From Haemonchus contortus (Eukaryota; Nematoda; Chromadorea; Rhabditida; Trichostrongylidae), in contig LS997566.1 of NCBI GenBank assembly GCA_000469685.2, positions 11,602,992 to 11,666,991 of the forward strand: DNA of 64,000 bases, in the 5' to 3' direction. The notes beneath the pieces are model-generated. The model was given only the letters and a program-made list of their open reading frames with translations. It was not told the origin of the DNA and searched no databases. Shown piece after piece: positions 23,200 to 33,560 of the stretch. Numbering within the stretch: position 1 is the first letter of the stretch; the number at the start of each line of letters is the position of its first letter. Position numbers and translations under genes: made by a program.

Positions 23200-25444
23200 T
23201 AGTTCTATAGAACGAATTATAATGGACTGTCTAGAATCGATGGTTTCAGATTCAGCGATAAACTGATAATGCTGTCAAGATCTGCTCAGGATTAGCCCAT
23301 TTGGAAGATTCCCCTTTAAAATTGGACACGCACTCTTGTGTGACTTGTAGAAGCAAAGCTCAAAACGATGAAGTATATTTCACGAAGTAAAATACTTTTA
23401 CAGCCCTCACGCATGACTCCTCAATCTTCTTTTTGACCATTTTGTTGATATGATTGCCTAGAATATATATTCCTTATGGTGGAGCTCAAGCAGCTGCAGG
23501 AACTCAAATAGATGAATGATGTTAAGTCCGAACACTTTCTGCAGTGATTCGACTGCACTGTATTTCTAATCTCCTGCAGCTTCAGCTGCAAGACAAACTT
23601 TGCTCATATCTCAAAGATCAGGACTGTCTCGAAATACAATTGTGGCGAATAAATAGCAGATCCGCTTCCGATCGAGTAGATAGAGCATTCTGTCCACATC
23701 CACAACACACCTCACGTGCAGTCGCGTCCAACTTTGTTTTGCTGCATTGGATATATAGTTAATCGTTCACTCATAGTTCACATCAAAACGAAACCTTCCC
23801 ACCTCGAGTGATTTTATTGACTGCACAACATAGTTCCCATCCGTTAATGCACCGAAGCGGTTCTTTCTGTCGCTTTCAAGCTGTACTGGTGTATGAAACG
23901 CCACTCCGCTGGGTCTGCATTCTAAGGGAGTTCTTGCTTCTCTCAAGCTGCGTAGGTCAGAAGCACAATAGCAAGCGCTATATATCTTAAGCAAATGCTT
24001 TGTTGAGCTCAGCTGCTCTCGGCATTTGAGTCTTATGTACGAGATAGAGCGGTTTTTTATAGGCCTAATTAGATGCATCTTTCAACGTGTTGGAAGCGTT
24101 ACCAAGGTAACTTTTTTACCAAATCAGGTGTATCTTTTGCCTGAATGCCATCGAATCCAGGATGCCTTGGCTACAAGTGACCTCTTGGTTAATGGAAATT
24201 GCATTTCTCAGAAAGTAGTTTTACGTCGTGAAATTTGAGTGTGCCCTGGGCTACGCAGTCTCCTAACCATCTATTATTACCTCACTTTGAATTTTCTTTG
24301 AGGAGTGACGAGGCGCAGCTCAATTCTGAGTTTCACATCCATGAAATTAGCGAGTCCTCTCTCCAGAAGTGAAGGGATCGTACTTGCAGATGATCAAAGA
24401 GATATAATGGGAACTACTTTCAGGTGTTTGAGTTGGGTCGGCCGAATCAAATGTGTCTGTTTTGTAGGTTCATGGTTTGGAATAGTGAAAATGTTTGGAT
24501 TTGTAATATGGTTCGGAGAGCTTTTCTTCACGCGTTGAAACATTTCATTCGAACTCCTCAGTGCAAACGGGTCCTGAAAATTCCGATCGCTTCCGTGTCT
24601 TACGGTTTAACATGACAAGGGCGATGAAAAAGCAAACACGTAAGGGTACTACCTGGTTGAATCAACTTGGGATAGGTGCGTTAGAAGTGATTATCTTGGC
24701 CCTCGCAACGAGCGCTCGATACTTTTCCTTACCACAGCCGGAGGTGCCAAGTGCCTGGTTATTACTGCACTGACGCTAGGTGCCATACCCTCCTCCAACT
24801 TGCACCTACGGATCTAAGCATGCGAGATATTTCTGATACTACGAGAGTGCGTTTTCGTATTGCGAAGGTCACGTGATAATTCTTATTTTTTGTTTCGGAG
24901 TTGAGTGCAATCGCATGACTATTTGTGAAACTACACAGTTCTGTATTGCACACTAGATCCTAGCTTCTAACAAGAAATACTCTCGATACCGAATGAGTCT
25001 AACGTCTATAAAACGAAAAACAAAACATAACAACTTATTCTCAAATTCAACACAAACAGAAGTAACTCAAGACGACTAAAAAACAGTTTCTTCGAAACTA
25101 TGGAACGATGGATAAATCTCACCATGGACGCAAGAGTGCATAACAGTAGCCGGAAGTGCTGGCCTATACGTATATATACGCGCCTAAGAAATTCAATTCG
25201 GGTTGCTGCCAGCGTGGCAGCGGATGCACAGCGGGCGCGGCATTCATGAAGGTAGAGCACTGCTCATCCAGTCCTAAGTAATCGGTACAGTGAAGGCCCT
25301 GATGCAAAAGAAATCGTGAGAGCCCCCAGGTTGGCAGTACGTGCGTGCAAAACTTCACTCCACGAAAAATTCCTGACTCCATTATGCCCAGATTGCTCCT
25401 AGCATGGAACCATGGACAAGCATTTATGTATTCCATAGTAGTCA
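23200..25444. other. Unassigned 2.2-kb stretch
   Basis: No recognised gene or element ends. Open frames at 24078-23767 on minus (103 codons) and 25565-25164 on minus (133 codons, partly in the next element) lack domains I can name. Confidence 0.4.
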
Positions 25445-25772
25445 TCCTACTATACATAACTTCGCTATGTGTGTCTTTTGATTTCTCTGCGTGTGCGTTT
25501 GCCCGGAAATTTATAACTTCTGTTCCCGTGGACTCGCAGCGTTGGAATTTTATCAGGTACGGCAAGATTGGAGCCCTTATGTCAATGGCAGGACTATTAG
25601 ACGCTCAAATTTGGTAGAAGTGCAGTCGACAGTATGGGTGCGAGCGGCAGGTGGCACGAAAGGACTCCGCGCGGAGAGGGAAGCATTTCCGTGGGAGATT
25701 TCAAAACGGGTCCAGGGCGTTCAAATTCGGTGGGCGTACATCTGACAGCATAGAAGTTCTTATGGTGGATGG

Positions 25773-26018
25773 TGATCGTACTGAGATCCTTTATTCCGTT
25801 GAAACACAAACAGCTTGCGATTGGTCACTGGACCGATGAACGAAGAGAAGATCGATGACGAAAAGCTGGTCGAGAATGAGTTGGACGAAAAGTGAAGAGA
25901 ATGAGCCACTTAGAGTTTATATGAGCAACATGCTTTGTAGCACAACACTATAAACATTGTGATACTATATCAGAACTCATGGGTGTAAACAAGGGAGGTT
26001 GAGTTTCTGTTAGGTACA
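25773..26018 (-). repeat. 3' LTR of the BEL/Pao-type element
   Basis: 246 bp, same ends as the 5' LTR. Just upstream on the minus strand is GTTGGGAGTTTC, a weak purine-rich tract where the plus-strand primer would lie. A strong polypurine tract is not present. Confidence 0.95.
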
Positions 26019-26122
26019 GAAACTCCCAACAGGACAACAAACGAGGCTGAGATAAACTACATCTGGTCGGAGGACGAGAATAAGCAACAATACAAAGCAC
26101 CAATAACTTGAGATCACTTGTA

Positions 26123-26775
26123 TCACAGTCGATGACCTTCCGTCCAGTTCATGGTGCCATTTGTTTGTGATGTTCGAAAAATATTTGAAGATTTTCTCGG
26201 CGCCGTCGAAATTTCTTCAGTAGTATCGACTCCTCTGGTGGGTGACATTGGTTTTTCCATAGGTGTATGTACTCTAGGTGTTGGGGACATTGGGATTTCG
26301 CTGCTGTTGTCACTGATGGAGTTCGTGGCATCAAATCTTTGACGGCTGTGCACGCAGGAGTTTGGAACTGATGGGCCGTAAATCTTGATCCTTCCCTGGC
26401 TCGTGCATCCAGGGGTGTCCTTGCTCGCGCAGTTTGGAAACTATCTCGATACTGGGGCTGTTGAGTGGAATATAACAACCATAGGCTTTGAAGAGAGACT
26501 ACATCCTTTCTTTTAGTATGAGGAGTTGCTCCTGAATGGGATGGAGGTGATGCAGATTGCTTTTGTTGATCGCTTGCAGGCTTATGGAGAAACTCGTCGA
26601 TCCTGAGTTTTTGTAATTCCTTCTCCTTCGACAGCTTTGCCGCCAGCTGTGCGGTTTTGGTTGTTGGTGTTTGACTACGGGCTGTTGCCAATCGCGGTAG
26701 TGCCGCGGTATCGCTGCTGACATTGCGGGGCAGATTCCAACTAATTTTGTCAATGCCGTTGAGGAGTCTATTCAC
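26123..26775 (-). CDS. Second open region downstream of gag-protease (function unknown)
   Basis: A 208-codon open frame (26775-26149) overlaps the gag stop codon (GTGA; the frame has GTG rather than ATG at that point and stays open upstream). It could be reached by a frameshift, or it could be chance. It is Gln/Lys/Pro-rich, with AQLAAKLSKEKELQKLRIDE forming a likely short helix. It shows no RT, RNase H or integrase motif. A further frame at 26353-26123 carries two similar SPT-V-T units. Whether any of this is translated is unknown; I call it only because it fills the place of pol. Confidence 0.35.
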
Positions 26776-29084
26776 GCTGATGTTGGCGAAAAGAAATTGG
26801 GCAGATTAACTGCTGTTCCCGGAGATGAAGTTGTCTGTCCTGACAATTTCGAATCTTGGTGCAACTTCGCTTCGCTTTGTCTTGATTTGATTTCGCTTGC
26901 AGTTTTTGGCGTTTGGTAACCAACCATTAGCGCACTAGTTGTTGAGTGTGGTGCTGCCGTCGATATGATTGGTGTTCCAGATGGTCCGTGAAGTACCGCG
27001 GTGTTGGATGCTTCTATTGCAGTAGGGAATGGTCCATGAAGTATGTCTGTTTTGGCTGGAGTGGCCGATGTTTGTCTCAAAGATTCCTTTGGGACCTGCC
27101 GCCGCCTCCTTTTAGGGTGGATTCTGGGTTTCGGGGCTGAGGTGCTTCTCGATTTCGAGGCTGAGTTGGTACTGGAAGTCGAGGCGGATTCTGTTGAAAT
27201 TAGTGAGCTTCCAGACTGCCCGTGAAGAACTGCAGTGTTGGAGGCCACCCCTACCGTGGAACCCGATGGTCCATGGTGTGTGTCAGCACTAGCTGGCAAA
27301 GTCGGCGTTTCTCTCAAAGGTGTGTTAGGAACTTGCCTTTCCACCCTCTCAGGACGGGTTTCGTTTCTTGAGGTTGAGTAGGTTCTGCATGTTGAGATAC
27401 TTTTTAACTTAAGTGCACTACCCACGAGGACATTGCCGACTGTGGTGTGAAGTAAACGATAACCGTTTGAGAGCTTCTCATGATGGAAGTCATCTGATAG
27501 AATCATGTCCCAGAAATAATCGTTTCCTATCAAGATTGACGGCTTAGAAGATGATATGGTGATGTCGTTGCTCCCAATGTCATGAATGTGGTGGGCATGA
27601 CTTAAATGCCCTGTCAAAGTGGGCAAGGACTTCACGTAGAGCTGCTTGTCGCCCTTTTCCGTGCTAATGCCGACGACATGATTGCGAGATCTGAGCTTCA
27701 GAGGAGTTGCTGTGCCGAAAGTGGAGACTGAAATGTCTTCGAATAAAAGATTTGGGAGTTCAAGAAGTTCGGCCACTTCGTCTGTGATGTACGATTGGCT
27801 GGAGCCTGAGTCGAAAAACGCTGTCACAAAGGATTCCTTGAAGGTATGGGAGGGGTTGAACAGGCGAACTGAAGTACACATGAGCGTAGCTGGTGTGCGT
27901 TCAACCGGTGAAAGTTCATGATCCTGCGAGGTTAAGGGAGTGGGGATAGGAGGGAAAAGCATCATGTTGTTTTCTTCCAAATGGCTATCAGCGTGGATCT
28001 CATTCGTTGTAGTAGCAGAGAATTGTTGGTGGCGATGAGCCGCAAACTGACTAGGCGGTGATGGAATGGAACCTTGTGAGGGCCCTTTTCCTTGATCTGA
28101 CAAGCTGCGGTGTACAAAACAGAGGGATGAGTGGTGGCGTTTTGCGCACGATTTACAAGACTGTTTCGATGTACATTCCTTCGACGAATGCTTGTTAGAG
28201 AGGCAGTTGTAGCACAAGCGTAGTTGCTTGACGAGACGACTTCGTTCTTGAGGTGTAGGGAATGCAACACATGCATTGGGGATATGGTCGTGGCTCTGGC
28301 AGAAAGGGCAGGGTCTCATTTTCTGATGCTTATGAGGAAGTGTCTTGTCCGGTCGTGATGAGGCGTGGAAGCCGTAACTCTGGAAATGGTAACTCGGGCG
28401 AGCGTGATATTCCATCTCGAATAGGGTTGCTTCTTTACGGACTATATCGGTGAGTAAGTTCAGCAGTTCGGTCGGCGTCAGATTGTGTTTGTTCCCCGTT
28501 CGATCATATATCTGGCTTCGCACCCTTGCTGGTAGCTTGTAGAGCAAAATCGCTCCCAATCCGGTCTCTTTGCAGTCATCCTCCCCATCACTGAATTGCC
28601 TTACAAGGGCAAACATTTGGTTGTAGATGGTTTGCAAATTACGCCCTTCGGGATCACAATTCGGCAGTTGAGCTAATTTCGTGTACAGGATGTGCTTCAT
28701 TGTGACCTTATCATCGTAGTGGGCGGCGAGAATATCCAACGCGATTTTGTAATTCGCGGGCGTCATGGACAAGCCTTGAATGGACTGGAGGGCACGCCCT
28801 CTGAGGCAAGACTTGAGGAGAGAGAACTTTGTCGTATCATCTAACTGTATCTTACTTCCCACCAATGTTGCAAAACGTGATGAAAATTCGGGATACTCTA
28901 GAATATCCCCATCAAAAGTTGGAAGTTCCAACTTACTGAGAATGGACGCATCCACGAAGTTGAGCAGTGACGAGTTGATTGTTGGAGGATTCTGGACTGT
29001 CGCAATTGGGTTGAATACCGCTTCAGGAGGTGCAGGTCTGCTCGTTGACTGTCGTCTTCTTTGTCTTCGACTAGGAGGAGACAT
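26772..29084 (-). CDS. Gag-protease polyprotein of the BEL/Pao-type element
   Basis: An uninterrupted 770-codon ORF starting MSPPSRRQRRR just after the primer-binding site. Residues 1-20 are basic. Residues about 52-230 match the BEL/Pao gag domain (DUF1759 type: LPTFDGDILEYPEFSSRF, then LLKSCLRGRAL). Three Cys/His clusters follow: CPFC-H-C at about 259-272, CYNCLSNKHSSKEC at 291-304 and CKSC-HH-C at 310-322. An aspartic protease comes next with DSGSSQSYI at 425-433 (DUF1758 type), ILIGND at 517-522 and the following TTVGNVLVGSA that precedes RT in this family. From about 565 the protein turns into a Ser/Thr/Pro-rich tail with a duplicated 58-residue block (583-643 and 662-718), where RT should begin. 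It acts as capsid protein and processing enzyme for element RNA. The intact frame suggests it is, or was recently, expressed. Confidence 0.9.
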   Translation of the reverse strand: MSPPSRRQRRRQSTSRPAPPEAVFNPIATVQNPPTINSSLLNFVDASILSKLELPTFDGDILEYPEFSSRFATLVGSKIQLDDTTKFSLLKSCLRGRALQSIQGLSMTPANYKIALDILAAHYDDKVTMKHILYTKLAQLPNCDPEGRNLQTIYNQMFALVRQFSDGEDDCKETGLGAILLYKLPARVRSQIYDRTGNKHNLTPTELLNLLTDIVRKEATLFEMEYHARPSYHFQSYGFHASSRPDKTLPHKHQKMRPCPFCQSHDHIPNACVAFPTPQERSRLVKQLRLCYNCLSNKHSSKECTSKQSCKSCAKRHHSSLCFVHRSLSDQGKGPSQGSIPSPPSQFAAHRHQQFSATTTNEIHADSHLEENNMMLFPPIPTPLTSQDHELSPVERTPATLMCTSVRLFNPSHTFKESFVTAFFDSGSSQSYITDEVAELLELPNLLFEDISVSTFGTATPLKLRSRNHVVGISTEKGDKQLYVKSLPTLTGHLSHAHHIHDIGSNDITISSSKPSILIGNDYFWDMILSDDFHHEKLSNGYRLLHTTVGNVLVGSALKLKSISTCRTYSTSRNETRPERVERQVPNTPLRETPTLPASADTHHGPSGSTVGVASNTAVLHGQSGSSLISTESASTSSTNSASKSRSTSAPKPRIHPKRRRRQVPKESLRQTSATPAKTDILHGPFPTAIEASNTAVLHGPSGTPIISTAAPHSTTSALMVGYQTPKTASEIKSRQSEAKLHQDSKLSGQTTSSPGTAVNLPNFFSPTSA

Positions 29085-29104
29085 TTCTGGATTTCTTTCT
29101 TCTA

Positions 29105-29121
29105 TCCTGCCGTGGTCGCCA
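29105..29121 (-). promoter_or_regulatory. Primer-binding site
   Basis: Two bases inside the 5' LTR the minus strand reads TGGCGACCACGGCAGGA. This is complementary to a tRNA 3' end finishing in CCA and is at the expected place for priming minus-strand DNA. Similar TGGCGACC sites are known in BEL/Pao elements; I do not name the tRNA with certainty. Confidence 0.8.
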
Positions 29122-29123
29122 CT

Positions 29124-29369
29124 TGATCGTACTGAGATCCTTTATTCCGTTGAAACACAAACAGCTTGCGATTGGTCACTGGACCGATGAACGAAGAGAA
29201 GATCGATGACGAAAAGCTGGTCGAGAATGAGTTGGACGAAAAGTGAAGAGAATGAGCCACCTAGAGTTTATATGGGCAACATGTTTTGTAGCACAACACT
29301 ATAAACATTGTGATACTATATCAGAACTCATGGGTGTAAACAAGGGAGGTTGAGTTTCTGTTAGGTACA
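29124..29369 (-). repeat. 5' LTR of the BEL/Pao-type element
   Basis: 246 bp. Read on minus it starts TGTACCTAACAGAAACTC and ends GTACGATCA, with TG...CA ends as usual for LTRs. It differs from the other LTR at three sites (near 29260, 29274 and 29282). It should contain the promoter and polyadenylation signal; I do not see an unmistakable TATA box. Confidence 0.95.
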
Positions 29370-29948
29370 GATGGCATGACTGGAATTCGTCGACAGGGGC
29401 GGGGCGCGCTCGAAATAAATTTCTTACCGGAAATTCATAATTCCTGTTCTCCTAGACCTAGGGTGTTCAAGTTTGGTAGGAGTGCAGACGGTAGCAGCGG
29501 AACACTGGTGATAGGTGGCAAGATTAGACCGTCCTCAATAGATGGATTCCGGACGTCAAGCAAAATTGGTGAAGTGGACATGGGCGTTCATATTGGCGGC
29601 AGGATTAGCGCACAGACCCCAGGTGGAAGGTGATCGAATTAGTTCGCCCTCGTGGATGAGTGGTTGTCCAAAATGGAAAAAGAGAGGAATGAATCGTCTC
29701 ACTCAAACATACACGAGCTGAGCAGGGCTCTGCTCTGGTGCAGTAAAACAGGAGGTATAAATTTGTGACCACGCACACGCACCCGACACAGTTCGTGAGC
29801 GTACGACAGCGCCGGATGCGTATACCCGGAAATTTATTCCTCCTGTCTCCTGCTCTACTGAAACCAGAAGGTCTAGTTGGAAAGAATGTAGGGGATAGGC
29901 CATTTTTACACGAAGTTGAGGAGCGCCTGGCGTTAGTAGGGCGATCCC

Positions 29949-32299
29949 ACCATTAATCCGACCATCTGCCACCACCACTGTGTGGCATGCAATCCTACCC
30001 CACTCTCTCATCCGTCAATTTTTGAGATTTTGGCAAGGCTGTATTGTAACGACGCTCGACTGAACTTTTGCTGGGGTGTGACTTTTCTTGTGTGTTAGAA
30101 AACTTTGGGATCAACGAGGAATATTAGCATTGTCAGTGTATGAGTGCGAAGCAACACACAGAAAGAGTTTCATGGCGTCCCAGAGTCTGCACCATAAATA
30201 CTCTCCTGAGGTTCCTGAGAAATGGTAGAGATTCGTCTTTTGGCAGTTTGTCTATGGAGTCTTTTGGCAGTTTGTCTATGGAGAACTCGAAGGTGAAACT
30301 TCGCACATTTGAGTTCGACAAAGTCGTTCACTTAAACAGCAGATTAGGTAGAAAAAATTCACCAATGGGGAGCCTAGATTTACGGTAGAATTGCATTTGC
30401 ATTTGCGAACGGCTCATTCCTTCCCCGCCTTTAACATCCTCGTGATCGCAGCAGCAGAAATGATTCTCACAATGCTGAGAACCAAACCGTTTGTCTCTTG
30501 TGAGCAAATGTGAGATTGAAATAAAATAGCGAGCTCAGGAATGTTGTTATTGCATGATACCGTAGTCTATGAATGTAGGAAGGCAATTGCCGTTTGAGAT
30601 AATGCATTATTAGCAGGATGGCGTTCTTGTATGGCGAAGCACGCATTTTTTTGACTATTTTCATCAGGCTCATAATAGATTCTCACAACAATAAGAACTA
30701 CGGTACGTTTAACTGCATAAGCCATATTGTCAGAATGAAATATCAATATGAGAAGCTTAGTAAGCATACTGAGAATGTGTAATCTAACCTTATCCCTAAT
30801 TTTCTCTGCTGTCTAGACGGTAAGTGCCAGGAACATATTGTTGTAAACGAAGACCGGGAAATGAGTGTACCCAGCTTCGATAAATGTTTCAGTAAACCCG
30901 AACTGGAAACTACTTCTTAAGACGAGCTTCCCAAATCATGCCATCGATCACGATGATAATGATTTGAAATTACTTCGATGGGAGGGTATTGCCCATAGAA
31001 CTACCTAAACTAGAATCGGAAAAAATAATTTGCGTTTAAGGATGTTTTTGCTTTGGGAATCGTGTTAAAATAACTGGGCTCAGGGGGATGAGTGTACTCC
31101 TCCTCCTCTCCTTCCCTTATTTTCTTTCCTACACGGATTATGGGGCTGAATTAGACCTTGGTCGAGGTTTTCTCCAAATTCGTTATAAAAGAGATTTCGG
31201 GCTACACGGTTCAAAGGCCTTGACTGAGAGTAGCAGCAAACAAATAGAAAAAATTTAAAATACGAGTCAAACGTTAAGCCCATTCTGATTTCATAGTAGT
31301 TCAGATTAGCATGAGTTTCATAGTTCATAGAAACTTTTTGTAATAGACGTCAATAATAACATTTACTGGTGCAAATTCTATTTATCAAAATTTTCATGTC
31401 GGCTTCTTGCTCAAATGTTGACATCCATGAGGTGTTCAGTCTTCTATGCTCTCTGAAACTATCAAACTTTAATGGCTATTACATTACATTGACAAGGATT
31501 TCCTAAAGTGTGCTTCTTTTTTGCTATTTTGAGAGGTATTTGGAGGAATAATGCCACTGATGAAGCAGATGTGATGATCTGAAGCAAATGCCGACTACAG
31601 AGACTTCTACTGGAGAAAACATTGTTTGAAAAATCGCAGGAAAATTCCCACTGATTATTCACCTTACCAAGAAAACTTTGTGGTACGTAATTTGATGCAA
31701 TTGTAGGATTCCTGGATATAGAAAGATGCTAGATGAAGTTAATTCAGAACAATCGTCGATGGGACCATTCTGAATGAGTTTCGGTTCTCGTGTAATAACA
31801 ATATATCATATGGTACTAGGGCGCCTATGAACACGTTGTACGTATCGGAGTGCCGACCTTATCTCTGACGCTGTCTCATGCGTCTACATGGTAGCTATGT
31901 AGATGATCCATGCTCTGCAATTTTATATTTCATACAATCCTACCCTCCAGGAAACGGAACCGCCGTGAGCTTTGTACTTTAAAACCAATGAATCAGGTGA
32001 TAAAAGCATGAAAGCGTGAGGAAAACAAAAAAACAGCCTTAAGGTCAAAGGTTATTTGTTCTGAGCCTAAACTGTGCATTGTATAATAGTTTTCATCTCT
32101 TCGAGAGCACTGCGAGGGCTTAAAAAGGAACTGAAACCGGTAGGGAACCAATAAGGGAAACCCTGAGCCTCAGAAGGGAAATACTTTTGTCTGGGTTCTA
32201 GGAAAAGAGAAACAAGTGGGTAGTACCACTAGAATGTATTCGGAGAGAATTACGTAGTTTCCGAGTTGCTGAGCAGATTCAGCCTCATGGATAATGGAC
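29949..32299. other. Unassigned 2.35-kb stretch
   Basis: No recognised gene. At 30236-30283 a 24-bp word (TCTTTTGGCAGTTTGTCTAT...) is exactly duplicated in tandem. In the + frame 30140-30388 this gives SFGSLSME twice. The 82-codon frame itself has no domain I know. Confidence 0.4.
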
Positions 32300-32319
32300 T
32301 ATAAATTTTTTGCTTCGAC

Positions 32320-33307
32320 AATAAGTTTTACAAGCAAAAACGAGTCCTTGCCATGGGTAATCGCATAGCAGTCATCTTCTTTGACCACATCGAGGAGTCA
32401 TCATTAGGTGGAATTTTGTTCTACAAACGTTATATTGATGACGTATTCATTGTCGGAAAGACGGAAGAAGACCTTGTGGGAACATTGAAGAGACTTAACT
32501 CTCGCAGTGCTGACTTAACCTTCACCAGGGAAGATCGGGGAGGATGGATTCCTTCCATTCCTCAATGCGAAGACACGAATTAGTGAAGGTCACCAAGGAA
32601 CACCTATGGTATAGAAGAAGTGCCTCGTCGAACATCTTGTTGCATTCTAGAAGCGCACATCCTATTTATATGAACGCAAACGTAGTGAGGAATCTTTTGA
32701 AAACGAAGGAGAAGCCTGGGATGCGAAGGGATTCAATTGTTGATGCTAAAATTGAATGTATCCTTGAAAGCAACGGATACTACGGAGGCAATACAAGGAC
32801 CTGGGTCCCGCATAGAACGGCTGATGGTGTGAGCCTCATTGTGCCTTTTGTCAACGACAAGCTACCCATTCGACTTGTTTTCCGACCTCCCCTACACTGA
32901 AGGATCTCCTTACATCATCCGGAATCTACGAAATACGGTGCCGCGAGCAGTCTTGTCGATACTGCACTTCTGAGAAGATCTGTGAACTCCAGGGCACCGT
33001 CTATTTGATTCAATGTGGAGGATGTGAAGAAAAGTACGTAAGGGATACGGCGAGACCACTGAAGATTCGCCTGGATGAACATAGAGGAGCGTTGGCCAAC
33101 GCGGCCTATCCACACAGCTGTTTTTCCAGGCACCGTACACCTAGGCATGAGAAAGGAAACGCTCCATCCTTCGATGTGAGGGTTTTGCATAGGTATTTGG
33201 TAGGGCCACTGGAAAGGAAAATCATGGAGGCACGGGAAATATACCGCTTCAAGCCAGAAATCAATGCGAAAGAGGAGATGCGTGACCTACTGACACAGAT
33301 CGAGTGA
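32320..33307 (+). pseudogene. Penelope-like RT plus GIY-YIG endonuclease, frameshifted
   Basis: Motifs in order: LAMGNRIA at about 32350, FYKRYIDDVFIV (RT catalytic box, YIDD) at about 32420-32455, FTRE then DGFLPFLNAKT at about 32521-32575. A frame change follows, then WYRRSASSNILLHSRSAHP at about 32608-32665 and NLLKTKEKPG. Another change leads to IRCREQSCRYC (a Cys-rich linker, about 32937) and VYLIQCGGCEEKYVRDT at about 33001-33052, with RLDEH and LERKIMEAREIYRFKPEIN to the stop at 33307. The YVG of the nuclease motif is read YVR, so a conserved Gly is lost. The element is inactive here. Confidence 0.8.
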
Positions 33308-33483
33308 TAACACTTAGTCACCTCAGGGCAAGGGCGGCGAGCCATTTTCCCTTCACGATCCCCGCTGACAGGTCCACTCCCCTTTTTCCCCCAATATTTC
33401 CGGTTGACTTGGTATGATTCGATGTGTTTTGTATTGTAACAGATAGTAACTGATTGTATGCAGCAATGTATTGTAAATAACTG

Positions 33484-33514
33484 AGGTCTGACGAAGGCAT
33501 TTTATGCCGGAAGC
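33484..33514 (+). ncRNA. Hammerhead-like motif at the Penelope element end (degenerate)
   Basis: CTGACGA is followed by a GGCA-TTTTA-TGCC hairpin and GGAAGC. Hammerhead cores read CUGANGA, stem II, GAAA. Here the third part is GAAG and no cleavage triplet can be paired with confidence, so self-cleavage is doubtful. Hammerhead ribozymes are known in Penelope-like terminal repeats, which is why I note it. Confidence 0.35.
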
Positions 33515-33560
33515 TCACCAATAAAAGAGCAAAGAGCTCCGAAAAGTACACAAAACGACA

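Larger units (their letters stand above)
25768..29374 (-). mobile_element. BEL/Pao-type LTR retrotransposon, gag-protease only
   Basis: A complete 3597-bp element (25773-29369) on the minus strand, flanked by GATGG at 25768-25772 and 29370-29374, a 5-bp target duplication. The two 246-bp LTRs differ at only three positions (98.8% identity), so insertion was recent. The order on the minus strand is 5' LTR, primer-binding site, one long gag-protease ORF, a second open region, 3' LTR. BEL/Pao elements normally encode RT, RNase H and integrase after the protease and are 5-9 kb long. None of these is visible here, so the element would need enzymes supplied in trans. It is inserted in a Helitron-like element. 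Confidence 0.9.
25445..29948 (+). mobile_element. Helitron-like element, copy 2, split by an LTR retrotransposon
   Basis: The left end A|TCCTACTATACATAACTTCGC matches copy 1, followed by the same minisatellite-type units (CCCGGAAATTTATAACTTCT and relatives). At 25773-29369 a complete LTR element interrupts it. After that the unit resumes in register (TTATGGTGGATGG then CATGACTGGAATTCG, aligning with the copy 1 unit). The right end near 29910-29948 matches copy 1 over about 60 bp (GGATAGG, ACACGAAG, GAGGAGCGCCTGGCG, GGGCGATCC), but the terminal CTRR is not obvious. Without the insert it is about 900 bp. Confidence 0.6.
32300..33560 (+). mobile_element. Penelope-like element, 5'-truncated
   Basis: The plus strand holds the C-terminal RT, a linker and a GIY-YIG-type endonuclease, the known order of Penelope-like elements. 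Downstream at 33484-33514 the end motif CTGACGAAGGC-loop-GCCGGAAGC precedes CACCAATAAAA, resembling the terminal repeat of these elements. The 5' part of the RT is missing, and at least two frameshifts break the coding region. The boundaries are approximate. Confidence 0.8.

Noticed and set aside
26946..28453. Plus-strand open frames opposite the gag-protease ORF
   Set aside because: Antisense shadows of a 770-codon ORF that has clear domains.
33484..33514. Working hammerhead ribozyme at the Penelope-like end
   Set aside because: The GAAA box reads GAAG and I could not pair stems I and III around a cleavage triplet; retained only as a degenerate motif.
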